A stretch of 64,000 nucleotides of DNA from Chitinophaga polysaccharea (lineage in GTDB: Bacteria; Bacteroidota; Bacteroidia; Chitinophagales; Chitinophagaceae), in assembly GCF_007829335.1 (NCBI RefSeq), contig NZ_VIWO01000003.1:620001-684000 (forward strand). The letters are read 5' to 3'. Positions 53,636 through 63,005 of this stretch are shown piece by piece. The position numbers were made by a program, and so were the translations under genes. Below the pieces are notes generated by a model that saw nothing but the letters and a program-made list of their open reading frames with translations, was not told where the DNA came from and ran no database searches. Numbering within the stretch: the stretch's first letter is position 1; the number at the start of each line of letters is the position of its first letter.

Positions 53636-56143
53636 ATGAAATCAAAAATATTGTCGTTCGGAAAAGCCGCTTCGCTCGGCCTCGTGATCATATTGTTGAC
53701 CAACCACCTGGTACATGCACAGGACCGGCTGTTTAATGCCGGGTGGACCTTTACTGCCATTGAGTTTGCCAGTAATGAGAAAGTAGACTCGTTCAGACGC
53801 CTGGGCGTTAACTGGAATGACCAGTTCATGATTGAGCAAACTAATGAACAAGAAGAGATACAGGCATTAGATACCGCCATTGAAAAGCAATGGTCGCTGC
53901 TGAAAGGACACAACTGGCAACCAGTATCACTGCCCCACATTGCATTTCCTGAACCGCTGGTGATTGTTAAACCCAGGGAAGGAATTGCTTATTACCAGAA
54001 AGTATTTGACGTACCTGCAACCTGGAAAGGCCAGCAATTGGCAATAGAGTTCGAAGGAGCCATGCAGGTAAGCCAGGTATGGGTAAATGGGAAATATATG
54101 GGCCGTTTTACCGGCGGGTATCTCCCCTTTGAAATGGATATTACCGGCCTGGCGAAGTATGGAGAGAAAAATACCATTTTGGTCAAGGTAAACAACAAGG
54201 CCAACCCGGTGGTACCTCCCGGTAAGCCCGTTGCCAAACTGGACTTTATTTATTATTCCGGTATTTACCGGGATGTATGGCTGCACATTCGCCGCCCCCT
54301 GCATATCACCAATAGTATTGCCGCCAACCAGGTGGCCGGCGGAGGTGTTTTTGTGACCTATCCTGCCGTGAGCAAGGAAAGTGCAATGGTAGATGTACAA
54401 ACTCATCTGGAAAACAATGGCACATTACCGCAAGCATTTTTTATAGAACAGGCTATCCTGGATAAGGAAGGACGCAGTGTGGCCACTGAAAAGTCAACCG
54501 GGTATAATCTTGCTGCCGGTGCAGCACGCCATTATGTGCAGCAGTTGACAGTAACCCGCCCCATGCTTTGGCATCCTGATCATCCATATCTATATCACCT
54601 CAGAACAAGAGTCCTGCTTGGAAAAGAAATTTTTGATGAGAAAATAACGCCAATAGGTATACGTAGTTTTGAAATCAGTGCGGGGAGAGGATTATTGATT
54701 AACGGGGAACCCTTTGCCATCACGGGTACCAACCGCCATCAAAACTACCCTTATATAGGTAATGCGATAGCGGATGAGGCCTCTTACCGCGACGCCTGGC
54801 TGATAAAATCGGCCGGTATGAATGCAGTACGTGCCGCGCATTACCCGCCGGATCCCTCTTTCCTGGATGCCGCAGATGAATTGGGCATACTTATTATTAA
54901 CTGTATTCCCGGCTGGCAGTATTTTAATCAAAACCAGGTATTTGAAGATAATGTGATGAGAGACATACGCCAGATGGTGAGAAGAGACCGTAATCACCCC
55001 AGTATACTATTATGGGAAGTGAGCCTCAATGAAACCTATCCTCCGGCAGCGTTTCGCTGCCACCAGGCGGCAGTTGCCCGCAGCGAATGGAGAAACGAAA
55101 AGAATTTTTTCACCAGCGGCGATTCCTATCTCACGAAAGCCTGTTATGATGTGCCCTATGACGATTGGAATGGTGACCCCGGCGCACGTAATAATACCAC
55201 TTACCCCGACAACGCTTTCCTGATCAGGGAGTATGGTGATTATGAATTTGGTGGCGGCAACAGCAGTACCCGTCAGCTGAGAGGCGCCGGAGAAGTGGGA
55301 TTATTGAAGCAGGCATGGAACCTTCAGTGGTCGCATAATAAGAACCGGCCAATCTATCCCCGGGCATTAGGCGACCTTAACTGGGCATTCTTTGACGGGC
55401 TTGCCGGCTGTGTGGCAGGCATCGAAGGCTGGGGCGTGGCCGATTTGTTTCGCATACCCAAGTACAGCTATTATATGTATAAGAGTCAGCAACCACTGGC
55501 TTTAAATCCCCTGCTGCCTTTTGCCAGCGGCCCCGTTGTGTTTATCGCATCCAACTGGACCTCACAATCAGATCCCTCCAGGATTGTTGTATTCAGCAAC
55601 TGCGAGGAAGTGGCCCTGTATCTTAATGGGAAGCTGGTAGCCAAACAACGCCCGGACGCCGGCCCGGAAACCGGGCATAGTGATTATTCGCCGGATGGCG
55701 CTGGCTTCGATGGTGGAAATGCCAACAACCTGCAACATCCTCCATTTACATTTCATATTAACCGCTTTGAACCTGGTACGCTCAAAGCCGTTGGGCTGGC
55801 AAAAGGAAAGCCCGTAAAGGAATACAGCGTAGCTACCCCCGGCAGCCTGGCGAAGATCCAACTCACAGCAGGCACTAATGGTAAACCATTCCAGGCCGGT
55901 GGTGATATGATATTTGTATATGCGAAACTCACCGATGCAAAAGGCCAGCTGTTATGGGACGTGTATCAGCCGGTAACTATCCGTATCACCGGTAATGCCC
56001 GGTTGCTAAGCCCCGCAACAGTAAACGCAGAAGCAGGTATTGCCACTTTCATTGTACAATCAGGAAAAAACAAAGAAACAATCACTCTCCAGGTTGCCAC
56101 CGGAAACCTGAAGAGTCCAACTTTTTTACTAAAAGCTAACTAA
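53636..56143 (+). CDS. GH2-family glycoside hydrolase, exported (beta-galactosidase-like)
   Basis: An 835-residue exported hydrolase. The start at 53636 opens a signal peptide (ASLGLVIILLTNHLVHAQ). A GH2 sugar-binding domain, an immunoglobulin-like domain and a TIM barrel follow in order. The acid/base Glu466 is in LLWEVSLNETY and the likely nucleophile Glu532 in FLIREYGDYEFGG. The C-terminal 200 residues form added beta domains. Beta-galactosidase is the usual annotation, but GH2 also covers glucuronidases and mannosidases. It starts an enzyme gene run with 7 bp to the next gene. Confidence 0.9.
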   Translation: MKSKILSFGKAASLGLVIILLTNHLVHAQDRLFNAGWTFTAIEFASNEKVDSFRRLGVNWNDQFMIEQTNEQEEIQALDTAIEKQWSLLKGHNWQPVSLPHIAFPEPLVIVKPREGIAYYQKVFDVPATWKGQQLAIEFEGAMQVSQVWVNGKYMGRFTGGYLPFEMDITGLAKYGEKNTILVKVNNKANPVVPPGKPVAKLDFIYYSGIYRDVWLHIRRPLHITNSIAANQVAGGGVFVTYPAVSKESAMVDVQTHLENNGTLPQAFFIEQAILDKEGRSVATEKSTGYNLAAGAARHYVQQLTVTRPMLWHPDHPYLYHLRTRVLLGKEIFDEKITPIGIRSFEISAGRGLLINGEPFAITGTNRHQNYPYIGNAIADEASYRDAWLIKSAGMNAVRAAHYPPDPSFLDAADELGILIINCIPGWQYFNQNQVFEDNVMRDIRQMVRRDRNHPSILLWEVSLNETYPPAAFRCHQAAVARSEWRNEKNFFTSGDSYLTKACYDVPYDDWNGDPGARNNTTYPDNAFLIREYGDYEFGGGNSSTRQLRGAGEVGLLKQAWNLQWSHNKNRPIYPRALGDLNWAFFDGLAGCVAGIEGWGVADLFRIPKYSYYMYKSQQPLALNPLLPFASGPVVFIASNWTSQSDPSRIVVFSNCEEVALYLNGKLVAKQRPDAGPETGHSDYSPDGAGFDGGNANNLQHPPFTFHINRFEPGTLKAVGLAKGKPVKEYSVATPGSLAKIQLTAGTNGKPFQAGGDMIFVYAKLTDAKGQLLWDVYQPVTIRITGNARLLSPATVNAEAGIATFIVQSGKNKETITLQVATGNLKSPTFLLKAN

Positions 56144-56150
56144 CACAGAG

Positions 56151-58364
56151 ATGGGAAGAAATTATGACAGTAAACGGAAATTGACTGCTTTCATATCCAC
56201 TTTATCCTGCTTTTTTATGGTGTCTGCCACCAACGCTCAACAACTAACTTTATCGACAAAGTATGCGGCGCTGAAAATTGACAATGGATATATTACCAGT
56301 ATCAAAGACCGTAAAACCGGGAAAGAATATACTCCCCCAGGTATGCATTCTCCTTTGCTGGCCCTGGAAAAGCATAAAGAGAATTTTTACCCGGTTAGCA
56401 CTAAAGTATTACCAGGTGGTAAAATCCTGGCGATTACTTATTCCAATGGATCGGTAGCTACGGTGAAAATAGACCAAAAAGACACTTACCTGCGTTTCCA
56501 GTTGTTATCATTGTCACCCCGCAACGATGTGGACAACGTGGTATGGGGCCCCTATAAAACCACTATCTCAAAATATATCGGCGAAATTATTTCCGTTATG
56601 CGCAACGATGAATTTGCGGTGGGCATACTGGGATTGGATGATAATACAACCAGTGGCGAACCCCGTGATGGAGATATGACCCAGGCAAGTTATCTGATCC
56701 ATTCGCCGGACCCCGTAAAATATCCCTTGCCGGCCGAACTAAAAGAAGGCCAACGATTCAGGATCGGCGGAAATGGCTCTAACGACGTAGCTTTCTATTC
56801 CCATCCGGAAGACTATTACCGGTATATGAATGGCAACGGCGCGAAGCTGGAACCAGCCTTTGGGGCCAGCGTTACCATGCACTCCCGCGATCGCAAAAAG
56901 CCATATACTATTTTCTACCCGGAATTCAATGACTTTCCCAGTCTCAAGGCGCCCCGCCACATGGAACTGAAGCCGGTTGATGTTGACTACATCGGTTCAT
57001 CGATCGCTTTTTATGCCTGCCCGGATTCGTTGGGATTAAAAGTAATTGAACAGGTAGTGAAAAAAGAAGGGCTGCCTTATGTAACCCGGAATGGCAAATG
57101 GGTAAAAGACCCTGCCAATTACGAAATAGATATGGCCTGGTCAGGACCGCACGACAGCCTGGCATCCTATGCGGCACAATTGGGACTTAAAGCTGTACAG
57201 GACGAAGGACTGGGAGAATATTATGTAAATCCAGCCAACCCCTGGGGCGGAACGCAGGTAACATTGAACGGAAAGAAACAACCCGTTACTGCACTAACAA
57301 ATAAATTGAACAAAGAGGGCATTGCTTATGGATTGCATACCCTTACAGAATTTGTGCAACCATTTAGCAGCGATGTACATCCGGTTCCCAATGATGGTTT
57401 GTGTACAGTAATGACAACACCTATCGCGGGAAATATTACCGCTACAGACACTATTATACCCGTGAAGGATACCAGTTATCTGAATGAGTCCGGCGGATGG
57501 GACCAGAACGGCGTAAATGTTATCAGGATAGGGCAGGAGCTGATCAAATACAAAACAGTAACCACTACACCGCCATATATCCTCACCGGCGTACAACGCG
57601 GAGCGCTTAAAACAAATGCGCAGGCCCACCAGTCGGGCGATACCCTCACCAAGCTGCAAATTAACTGCTACAGCGGATTTATACCTGATGTACAATTAGG
57701 AGATACCTACGCAAAATTTTACGCGAACCTCTTGCATGATGGCGGTATGAACTTCATCGACTTTGATGGTTTTGAGAGTTTCACCTACCAGGGGCATGGG
57801 CAATATCCTTTTAAAAGATTTTTGCGTGTCCTTTTTGAGGAACTGAAACAGCTGGGCGTGCCCTACCTGCGGGTGATGGGTTCTTGCGTATTTGAAGGCA
57901 ACTGGCACTACATGAGCGTTTGCAATGTGGGTGGTGGCAATAATATGTTTGACCCTGTTCACAATAAATGGGGTATAGAAGGAAAGGATATCCGTTATTC
58001 TTTTAACAGCAATTATTTCCCCTGCACTTTTGGTATACAGTCTATCGGAAAAGATTGGAATGTACAAACTATCGAAAACCTGCAGTCTAAGTCCATTGCC
58101 TGGGATGCCACTTATATGCTGGGGCTCAGCCAGCGCGCAGTAGAGAACAGAGCAGACAAACAGTCGCTTTTTAAGGCTTTCCGCACCTGGCAAAATGCAA
58201 GGAATGCCCAGGTGTTCAGCAAATCCCTGAAAATGGAAATGCAGGAGGAAGGAAATCATTATCACCTGGAACAGCAGGATGGCAATACCTGGATATTATA
58301 TAGTGTAGCGGCCGATGGAAGCTTTGGTAATAAGCGGATATTAAAGAAAGAGAAGAAAAGCTAG
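56151..58364 (+). CDS. Large exported protein of unknown family in the polysaccharide locus
   Basis: A 737-residue exported protein with a signal peptide ending VSATNAQ (about residue 29). The N-terminal 230 residues look beta-rich (a supersandwich-like KIDNGYITSIKDRKTGKEY start), and the centre (about 300-640) looks like an alpha/beta barrel, with FIDFDGFESFTYQGHG and LRVMGSCVFEGNWHYM offering acidic residues suited to catalysis. I cannot place it in a named hydrolase family. It sits 7 bp after GH2 and before GH43 in one run, so it should be an enzyme of the same pathway. Confidence 0.8.
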   Translation: MGRNYDSKRKLTAFISTLSCFFMVSATNAQQLTLSTKYAALKIDNGYITSIKDRKTGKEYTPPGMHSPLLALEKHKENFYPVSTKVLPGGKILAITYSNGSVATVKIDQKDTYLRFQLLSLSPRNDVDNVVWGPYKTTISKYIGEIISVMRNDEFAVGILGLDDNTTSGEPRDGDMTQASYLIHSPDPVKYPLPAELKEGQRFRIGGNGSNDVAFYSHPEDYYRYMNGNGAKLEPAFGASVTMHSRDRKKPYTIFYPEFNDFPSLKAPRHMELKPVDVDYIGSSIAFYACPDSLGLKVIEQVVKKEGLPYVTRNGKWVKDPANYEIDMAWSGPHDSLASYAAQLGLKAVQDEGLGEYYVNPANPWGGTQVTLNGKKQPVTALTNKLNKEGIAYGLHTLTEFVQPFSSDVHPVPNDGLCTVMTTPIAGNITATDTIIPVKDTSYLNESGGWDQNGVNVIRIGQELIKYKTVTTTPPYILTGVQRGALKTNAQAHQSGDTLTKLQINCYSGFIPDVQLGDTYAKFYANLLHDGGMNFIDFDGFESFTYQGHGQYPFKRFLRVLFEELKQLGVPYLRVMGSCVFEGNWHYMSVCNVGGGNNMFDPVHNKWGIEGKDIRYSFNSNYFPCTFGIQSIGKDWNVQTIENLQSKSIAWDATYMLGLSQRAVENRADKQSLFKAFRTWQNARNAQVFSKSLKMEMQEEGNHYHLEQQDGNTWILYSVAADGSFGNKRILKKEKKS

Positions 58365-58414
58365 TGCCTGTTTCTGTATAACAGCAGGACACGAAACAAA
58401 TATGATCATAATAT

Positions 58415-60109
58415 ATGAAGATAAAAAACCTGGTGATAGGAGGTTGCCTGTTACTGAGCAGCATTACGGGGTGGTCGCAGCAATCGTCTACATTTTGTAA
58501 CCCGCTGAACCTGAACTACCGCTTCGCTTATGGTAATGATAGCTACCGGGAGGCGGCAGATCCGGTGATTCATCTGTTTAAGGGGAAATATTACCTGTAT
58601 GCCTCCAAATCCGGTGGTTACTGGACCTCAGACAATATGCTGCAATGGAAATACCTGCCATGTACTACACTGCCGGTAGAAGATTATGCGCCGGCAGTGG
58701 CAACCATTCGCGATACGGTTTTCTTTATTGCCTCCCAGGGAAACGCACAGCTTTATTACAGCACCGATCCTCAAAAAGACAACTGGAAAGTATATAATGC
58801 CTATTTCCCTATACATATGACTGATCCCGCGCTCTTCCGGGATGATGACGGGCGCGTATATTTTTACTATGGCTGCTCCGCGACCAATCCTATTATGGGG
58901 GTGGAGCTAAACCCGAACAACTACCTCGATACTATTGGTACGCCGCAGGAATTGATAACACACCGTTTCAGGGAACATGGCTGGGAGGAACCCGGAGAGA
59001 ATAACGATAAGGGAAAAGCCGGTTGGAACGAAGGTAGCTGGATGAATAAGTATAAGGGAAAGTACTACCTGCAATACGCCGCGCCTGGAACGGAGTTTAA
59101 AGGTTATGGCGATGGCGTTTATATAGCCGACAAACCGCTGGGGCCATTCACTTACATGGATAATAGCCCGTTTAGTTATAAGCCGGGTGGTTTTATTGAT
59201 GGCGCTGGTCATGGTAATACCTTCATGGATAAATATGGCAACTACTGGCATTCCGCTACCATGACCATCTCGGTGCGTCATATGTTTGAGCGGCGAATTG
59301 GGCTGTTTCCTGCATTCTTTGATGAACAGGGGCAGCTGCATTGCCTGACGGCCTTTGGCGATTACCCGATGACGATGCCCAATAGAAAAATGGACTTTGG
59401 GAAGTCTTCCCTTTTTACCGGCTGGATGTTGCTATCGTACCACAAAAAAATAACGGCGTCTTCTTCGTTGCCCGGGCATGAACCAGCACTGGCGGCCGAT
59501 GAAAATGTGCGTACCTGGTGGAGTGCTGATACGGGTCATGCAGGTCAATGGTTACAGATGGATCTGGGAAAGATATGCGCTGTACATGCGTTGCAGGTAA
59601 ATTTTGCTGACCAGGATAGTCATCTTTCCGCCATTGATTCTATAAAGCCTTACCGGTATAAAATAGAAGGGTCGGCAGATGCGCAGCATTGGTATATGCT
59701 TACCGACAAAACAGGTAACAATGCCAATATAACGCATGACTATATTACGCTGGCCAAACAGGTGAATACGCGTTATATCCGTGTAACCGCTGTGCAGGTG
59801 CCGGATGGTTACTTTTCATTGTCCGATCTCCGGGTGTTTGGCAAGGCGCCGGGACGCCTGCCAGCAGTGGTGAACCAGGTATTGATTAACCGGGATAGCG
59901 CGGACAGCCGTCATGCAGAGGTATCCTGGCAGGCAGATAAAAGTGCGACGGGCTACGTGGTATACTATGGCACCACGCCGGCCAGCCTGTATACTGCTGT
60001 GATGGTATATGGTGACCACCGGCTGCGGTTAACGGGACTCAATAAACAGGTGCCTTATTATTTCCGGGTAGACGCATTTAATGAGTGCGGGGTCAGCCGC
60101 GGAAAGTAG
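58415..60109 (+). CDS. GH43-family glycoside hydrolase with discoidin-like and FnIII-like domains, exported
   Basis: A 564-residue exported enzyme with a signal peptide (1-21). The five-bladed GH43 domain (about 35-340) carries Asp49 (EAADPVIH), Asp137 (HMTDPALFRDDDGR) and Glu206 (WNEGSWMNK) as base, pKa-modulating residue and acid. A F5/8-type C (discoidin-like) carbohydrate-binding domain follows (about 355-475, AGQWLQMDLGKICAVHALQ), then a fibronectin III-like domain (about 480-564). Likely alpha-L-arabinofuranosidase, galactosidase or xylosidase; the exact subfamily is not clear. Confidence 0.9.
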   Translation: MKIKNLVIGGCLLLSSITGWSQQSSTFCNPLNLNYRFAYGNDSYREAADPVIHLFKGKYYLYASKSGGYWTSDNMLQWKYLPCTTLPVEDYAPAVATIRDTVFFIASQGNAQLYYSTDPQKDNWKVYNAYFPIHMTDPALFRDDDGRVYFYYGCSATNPIMGVELNPNNYLDTIGTPQELITHRFREHGWEEPGENNDKGKAGWNEGSWMNKYKGKYYLQYAAPGTEFKGYGDGVYIADKPLGPFTYMDNSPFSYKPGGFIDGAGHGNTFMDKYGNYWHSATMTISVRHMFERRIGLFPAFFDEQGQLHCLTAFGDYPMTMPNRKMDFGKSSLFTGWMLLSYHKKITASSSLPGHEPALAADENVRTWWSADTGHAGQWLQMDLGKICAVHALQVNFADQDSHLSAIDSIKPYRYKIEGSADAQHWYMLTDKTGNNANITHDYITLAKQVNTRYIRVTAVQVPDGYFSLSDLRVFGKAPGRLPAVVNQVLINRDSADSRHAEVSWQADKSATGYVVYYGTTPASLYTAVMVYGDHRLRLTGLNKQVPYYFRVDAFNECGVSRGK

Positions 60110-60520
60110 CAGGAACAAAAGTCATGATTACTATCGTCGGCAGGAGATGATGTTAGTAAATAGATGATGTGAATTATAACGATGAAAGAGTGAAAGATCC
60201 TTTATTTTAAAATTTCACGCTTATTAAGCCGGCGTCATTCATGGCGCCGGGTAATTTAACGTGGATGCAAATAAAAGATAGAAAGTAGGTAAGATAGCAT
60301 TTGTTTGACAGGAGTTAATACCTATATATTTCGAATTAAAAGTAACAGGTTAGGTAAACATATTTCTAGGTACATCAGGGGGCCGCATCTGCTAAAGTGT
60401 AAAGTTTCCGGATGCAGTAGGGGTAAAAATTGAGAATGCAGCCGCTTGTCCGTTGATCGAAAATTTCCAGGTGATCAGTTGATGATCGCTGTAGAAATAT
60501 AAATTTTAAAGAAGTATTGA
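60110..60520. other. Intergenic region upstream of the GH35 gene with a possible promoter
   Basis: This AT-rich 411-bp region has a small CCGGCG/CGCCGG hairpin at 60229-60250 that may end the GH2-GH43 run. TTTG at 60305-60308 and TATATTTC at 60326-60333, spaced by 17 nt, form a near-consensus promoter for the GH35 gene. No gene is supported. Confidence 0.45.
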
Positions 60521-62989
60521 ATGAGAAAGATATTCGTGTTTATGTTGTTGGCATTGGGTATAAATGCCAATAGCAGTGCGATGAACTCGCATGCAGACAC
60601 CGCTAAATATTTTCCGCATCCTGACAGGATTCGCTATGATGGTAGTTGTATAACCATTGAGGGGAAAGATGTAATTATTTACAGTGCTGCTTTTCATTAT
60701 TTCCGTTGTCCGCAGGAACTCTGGCGGGATCGTTTCAGAAAAATAAAACAGGCGGGATTTAATACGGTAGAAACCTATATTCCCTGGAACTGGCATGAGC
60801 GCAGTATGCCGGCAGATATTAACGACACATCAAAGTTTGATTTCCGCGACCTGAAAGCCTGGTTAAAAATGGCGCAGGAAGAATTTGGTCTTTATACCAT
60901 TGTGCGGCCGGGACCATTTCTTTGTGCGGAATGGTCTGGCGGAGGGTATCCCCGTTGGTTAAGTCTAAAAGGGCCGGGTAAAGGCGACCTCTGGTTGCGT
61001 AGCGCGGATCCCGAACATATTAAGTGGTCGGTACACTGGTTTAAAGCGGTAGCTAAAGCGGTAGCGGGAGAACAGCTTACCCGGAAGAAAAAAGGACAGA
61101 AAGGAATCATCCTCTTTCAACTGGAGAATGAATATGACGCGCATGGTACGCCGGATAAGGCGTTGTTGTTAAAAGCGCTTTACCGGTCGGCTAAAGATAA
61201 TGGTGTTGATGTGCCGTTGTTTACCTGTCTTACACATGAGTGCCGGGCCAGTAAAGATCCGGAGCTGTCGCAGGTATTTGATTGTGATAACTACTATGTG
61301 GATCTGACCGAAGCACCCAGTTGTGCCCACAGGATGGTGAATCTCCGTAAGTCCCAGCCCGATGCGCCGGGGCTCGTCACCGAATTACAGGGAGGATGGT
61401 TTTCTCTGGTTACCGGGAGATTGAGTGAAGAGAATTATTCTGATGCGCGGCATTTGAATGCGATTAGTTTAATGTCGTTGCTGGGAGGGGCTACGGGACT
61501 AAATTATTATATGTTTTATGGCGGTACCCATTTTGCCGGCTGGGGAGCCAGGGGGATGACTACCAGCTACGATTATAATGCGGCAATCAGAGAGAATGGG
61601 GCATTGAGTGCTAAGTATGACGTAGCGAAAGGTATTGGCGCCTTTATTGGTCAATATGGCAAAAAACTGGCTCGTGCAACGGGTGGCCCTTGTGAGCTGC
61701 GGGCGCCGGGAAAAATGTTTGGTGGTATTCGTATAGCCGTTGATGGTACCCGGTTTGTATTTCTGCATAATTTGGATCCTGACCATGCTGTAAAAGGGAG
61801 TGTAACGCTGGTACCGGGAAAAATGGACAGGCCTGCTACCCCTATGTATAATATCAATCAGTATGGAGAAAAGGTATTGATGAAAGATGCAGATACCACT
61901 TCACAGGGCGCTCTCACGATGGCAGCTTTTAGCGTAGAGGTGGATTTACCGGCCCTTGGAGCCAGGATATTGGTAATACCACCGGGAGCATCCGCGGAAA
62001 AAGGCGAGTGGTGGCCTAAAGCTTCTGTTCAAACAGTTCGCCCGGCGCTTACTATTCAGCCAGTACGTATCAGTAGGGCTAAAAAAGCAGAAGATCCTAC
62101 AAATAAGGCAATATGGAAATCGCTGCCTGCCGGCGCTTCTTTACCGGCCCTTGATATCAACGATTTCAGGTACAGTCTTTACAGGACAGCATTTCAATTA
62201 ACATCTGCCGAAACCGGGAAAGAAAAATTTCTGCTATTTAATATGTTTACGCGCGACATCGTTTCTGTAACAGTGAATGGTGTCCCTGCAAAAAGACTGT
62301 TTCCGGAAAAAGCGGATGCTCAGACCTGGGTTACACGTGGCGCAGATGAACGGATCAGGGCCAACGAATTCGACAACCGTTTTGATGTAGCCGGATTACT
62401 GAAGGAAGGGGCTAATGAAATAATAGTGGCCTATGAAAATTTAGGACATGCCCATGGTTATGTACCTATGGAAGAACCTGCAGGAATCCGGGCAGGCGGA
62501 CTATCAGTAACAGATACCTTGTTGTCGCATCCCTTAAACTGGGAGTACGCTGCCGATGTAGCGGGTGTTACGCAAAATTACTGGCAGTCAGCTTTTGATG
62601 CATCCGGTTGGGAAAACATTGGACTCGATATTACTGGTGAAATACCACGTAAAGGAAACAGGGTACAGCCTAAAGGAACACAAACGGGTTTGTTTACCTG
62701 GTATCGTATTGAATTTTCACTTCCGGATGTTCCGGCCGGTGTCTGGGTGCCCTGGATGGCGCGCATCAATGCCTCCGGCAATGGTTTTATGTGGTTGAAT
62801 GGTCATAATATTGGCCGGCATTGGGAAGCAGGGCCGCAACGGGAATTTTATCTGCCGGAATGCTGGCTGAATATGGGTAAGCAGAAAAAGAATATACTTA
62901 CATTTGGCCTCCGGCAAACGAGCAATGGCGCGCAATTACATGCAGTAGCAATTATACCGGGTATCGCTGATGCCATGCTCAGGCACTAA
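60521..62989 (+). CDS. GH35-family beta-galactosidase, exported
   Basis: An 822-residue exported enzyme with a signal peptide (1-20). The GH35 barrel starts at about 35 (YSAAFHYFRCPQELWRDR, GFNTVETYIPWNWHE, RPGPFLCAEWSGGGYPRWL). The acid/base Glu204 lies in FQLENEYDAHG and the nucleophile Glu288 in VTELQGGWFS, a variant of the usual TEFWxGW. C-terminal beta-sandwich domains (about 550-822) include GNGFMWLNGHNIGRHWE, typical of the family. It should remove terminal beta-galactose from side chains. Confidence 0.93.
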   Translation: MRKIFVFMLLALGINANSSAMNSHADTAKYFPHPDRIRYDGSCITIEGKDVIIYSAAFHYFRCPQELWRDRFRKIKQAGFNTVETYIPWNWHERSMPADINDTSKFDFRDLKAWLKMAQEEFGLYTIVRPGPFLCAEWSGGGYPRWLSLKGPGKGDLWLRSADPEHIKWSVHWFKAVAKAVAGEQLTRKKKGQKGIILFQLENEYDAHGTPDKALLLKALYRSAKDNGVDVPLFTCLTHECRASKDPELSQVFDCDNYYVDLTEAPSCAHRMVNLRKSQPDAPGLVTELQGGWFSLVTGRLSEENYSDARHLNAISLMSLLGGATGLNYYMFYGGTHFAGWGARGMTTSYDYNAAIRENGALSAKYDVAKGIGAFIGQYGKKLARATGGPCELRAPGKMFGGIRIAVDGTRFVFLHNLDPDHAVKGSVTLVPGKMDRPATPMYNINQYGEKVLMKDADTTSQGALTMAAFSVEVDLPALGARILVIPPGASAEKGEWWPKASVQTVRPALTIQPVRISRAKKAEDPTNKAIWKSLPAGASLPALDINDFRYSLYRTAFQLTSAETGKEKFLLFNMFTRDIVSVTVNGVPAKRLFPEKADAQTWVTRGADERIRANEFDNRFDVAGLLKEGANEIIVAYENLGHAHGYVPMEEPAGIRAGGLSVTDTLLSHPLNWEYAADVAGVTQNYWQSAFDASGWENIGLDITGEIPRKGNRVQPKGTQTGLFTWYRIEFSLPDVPAGVWVPWMARINASGNGFMWLNGHNIGRHWEAGPQREFYLPECWLNMGKQKKNILTFGLRQTSNGAQLHAVAIIPGIADAMLRH

Positions 62990-63005
62990 AACATTTACAG
63001 TAACA

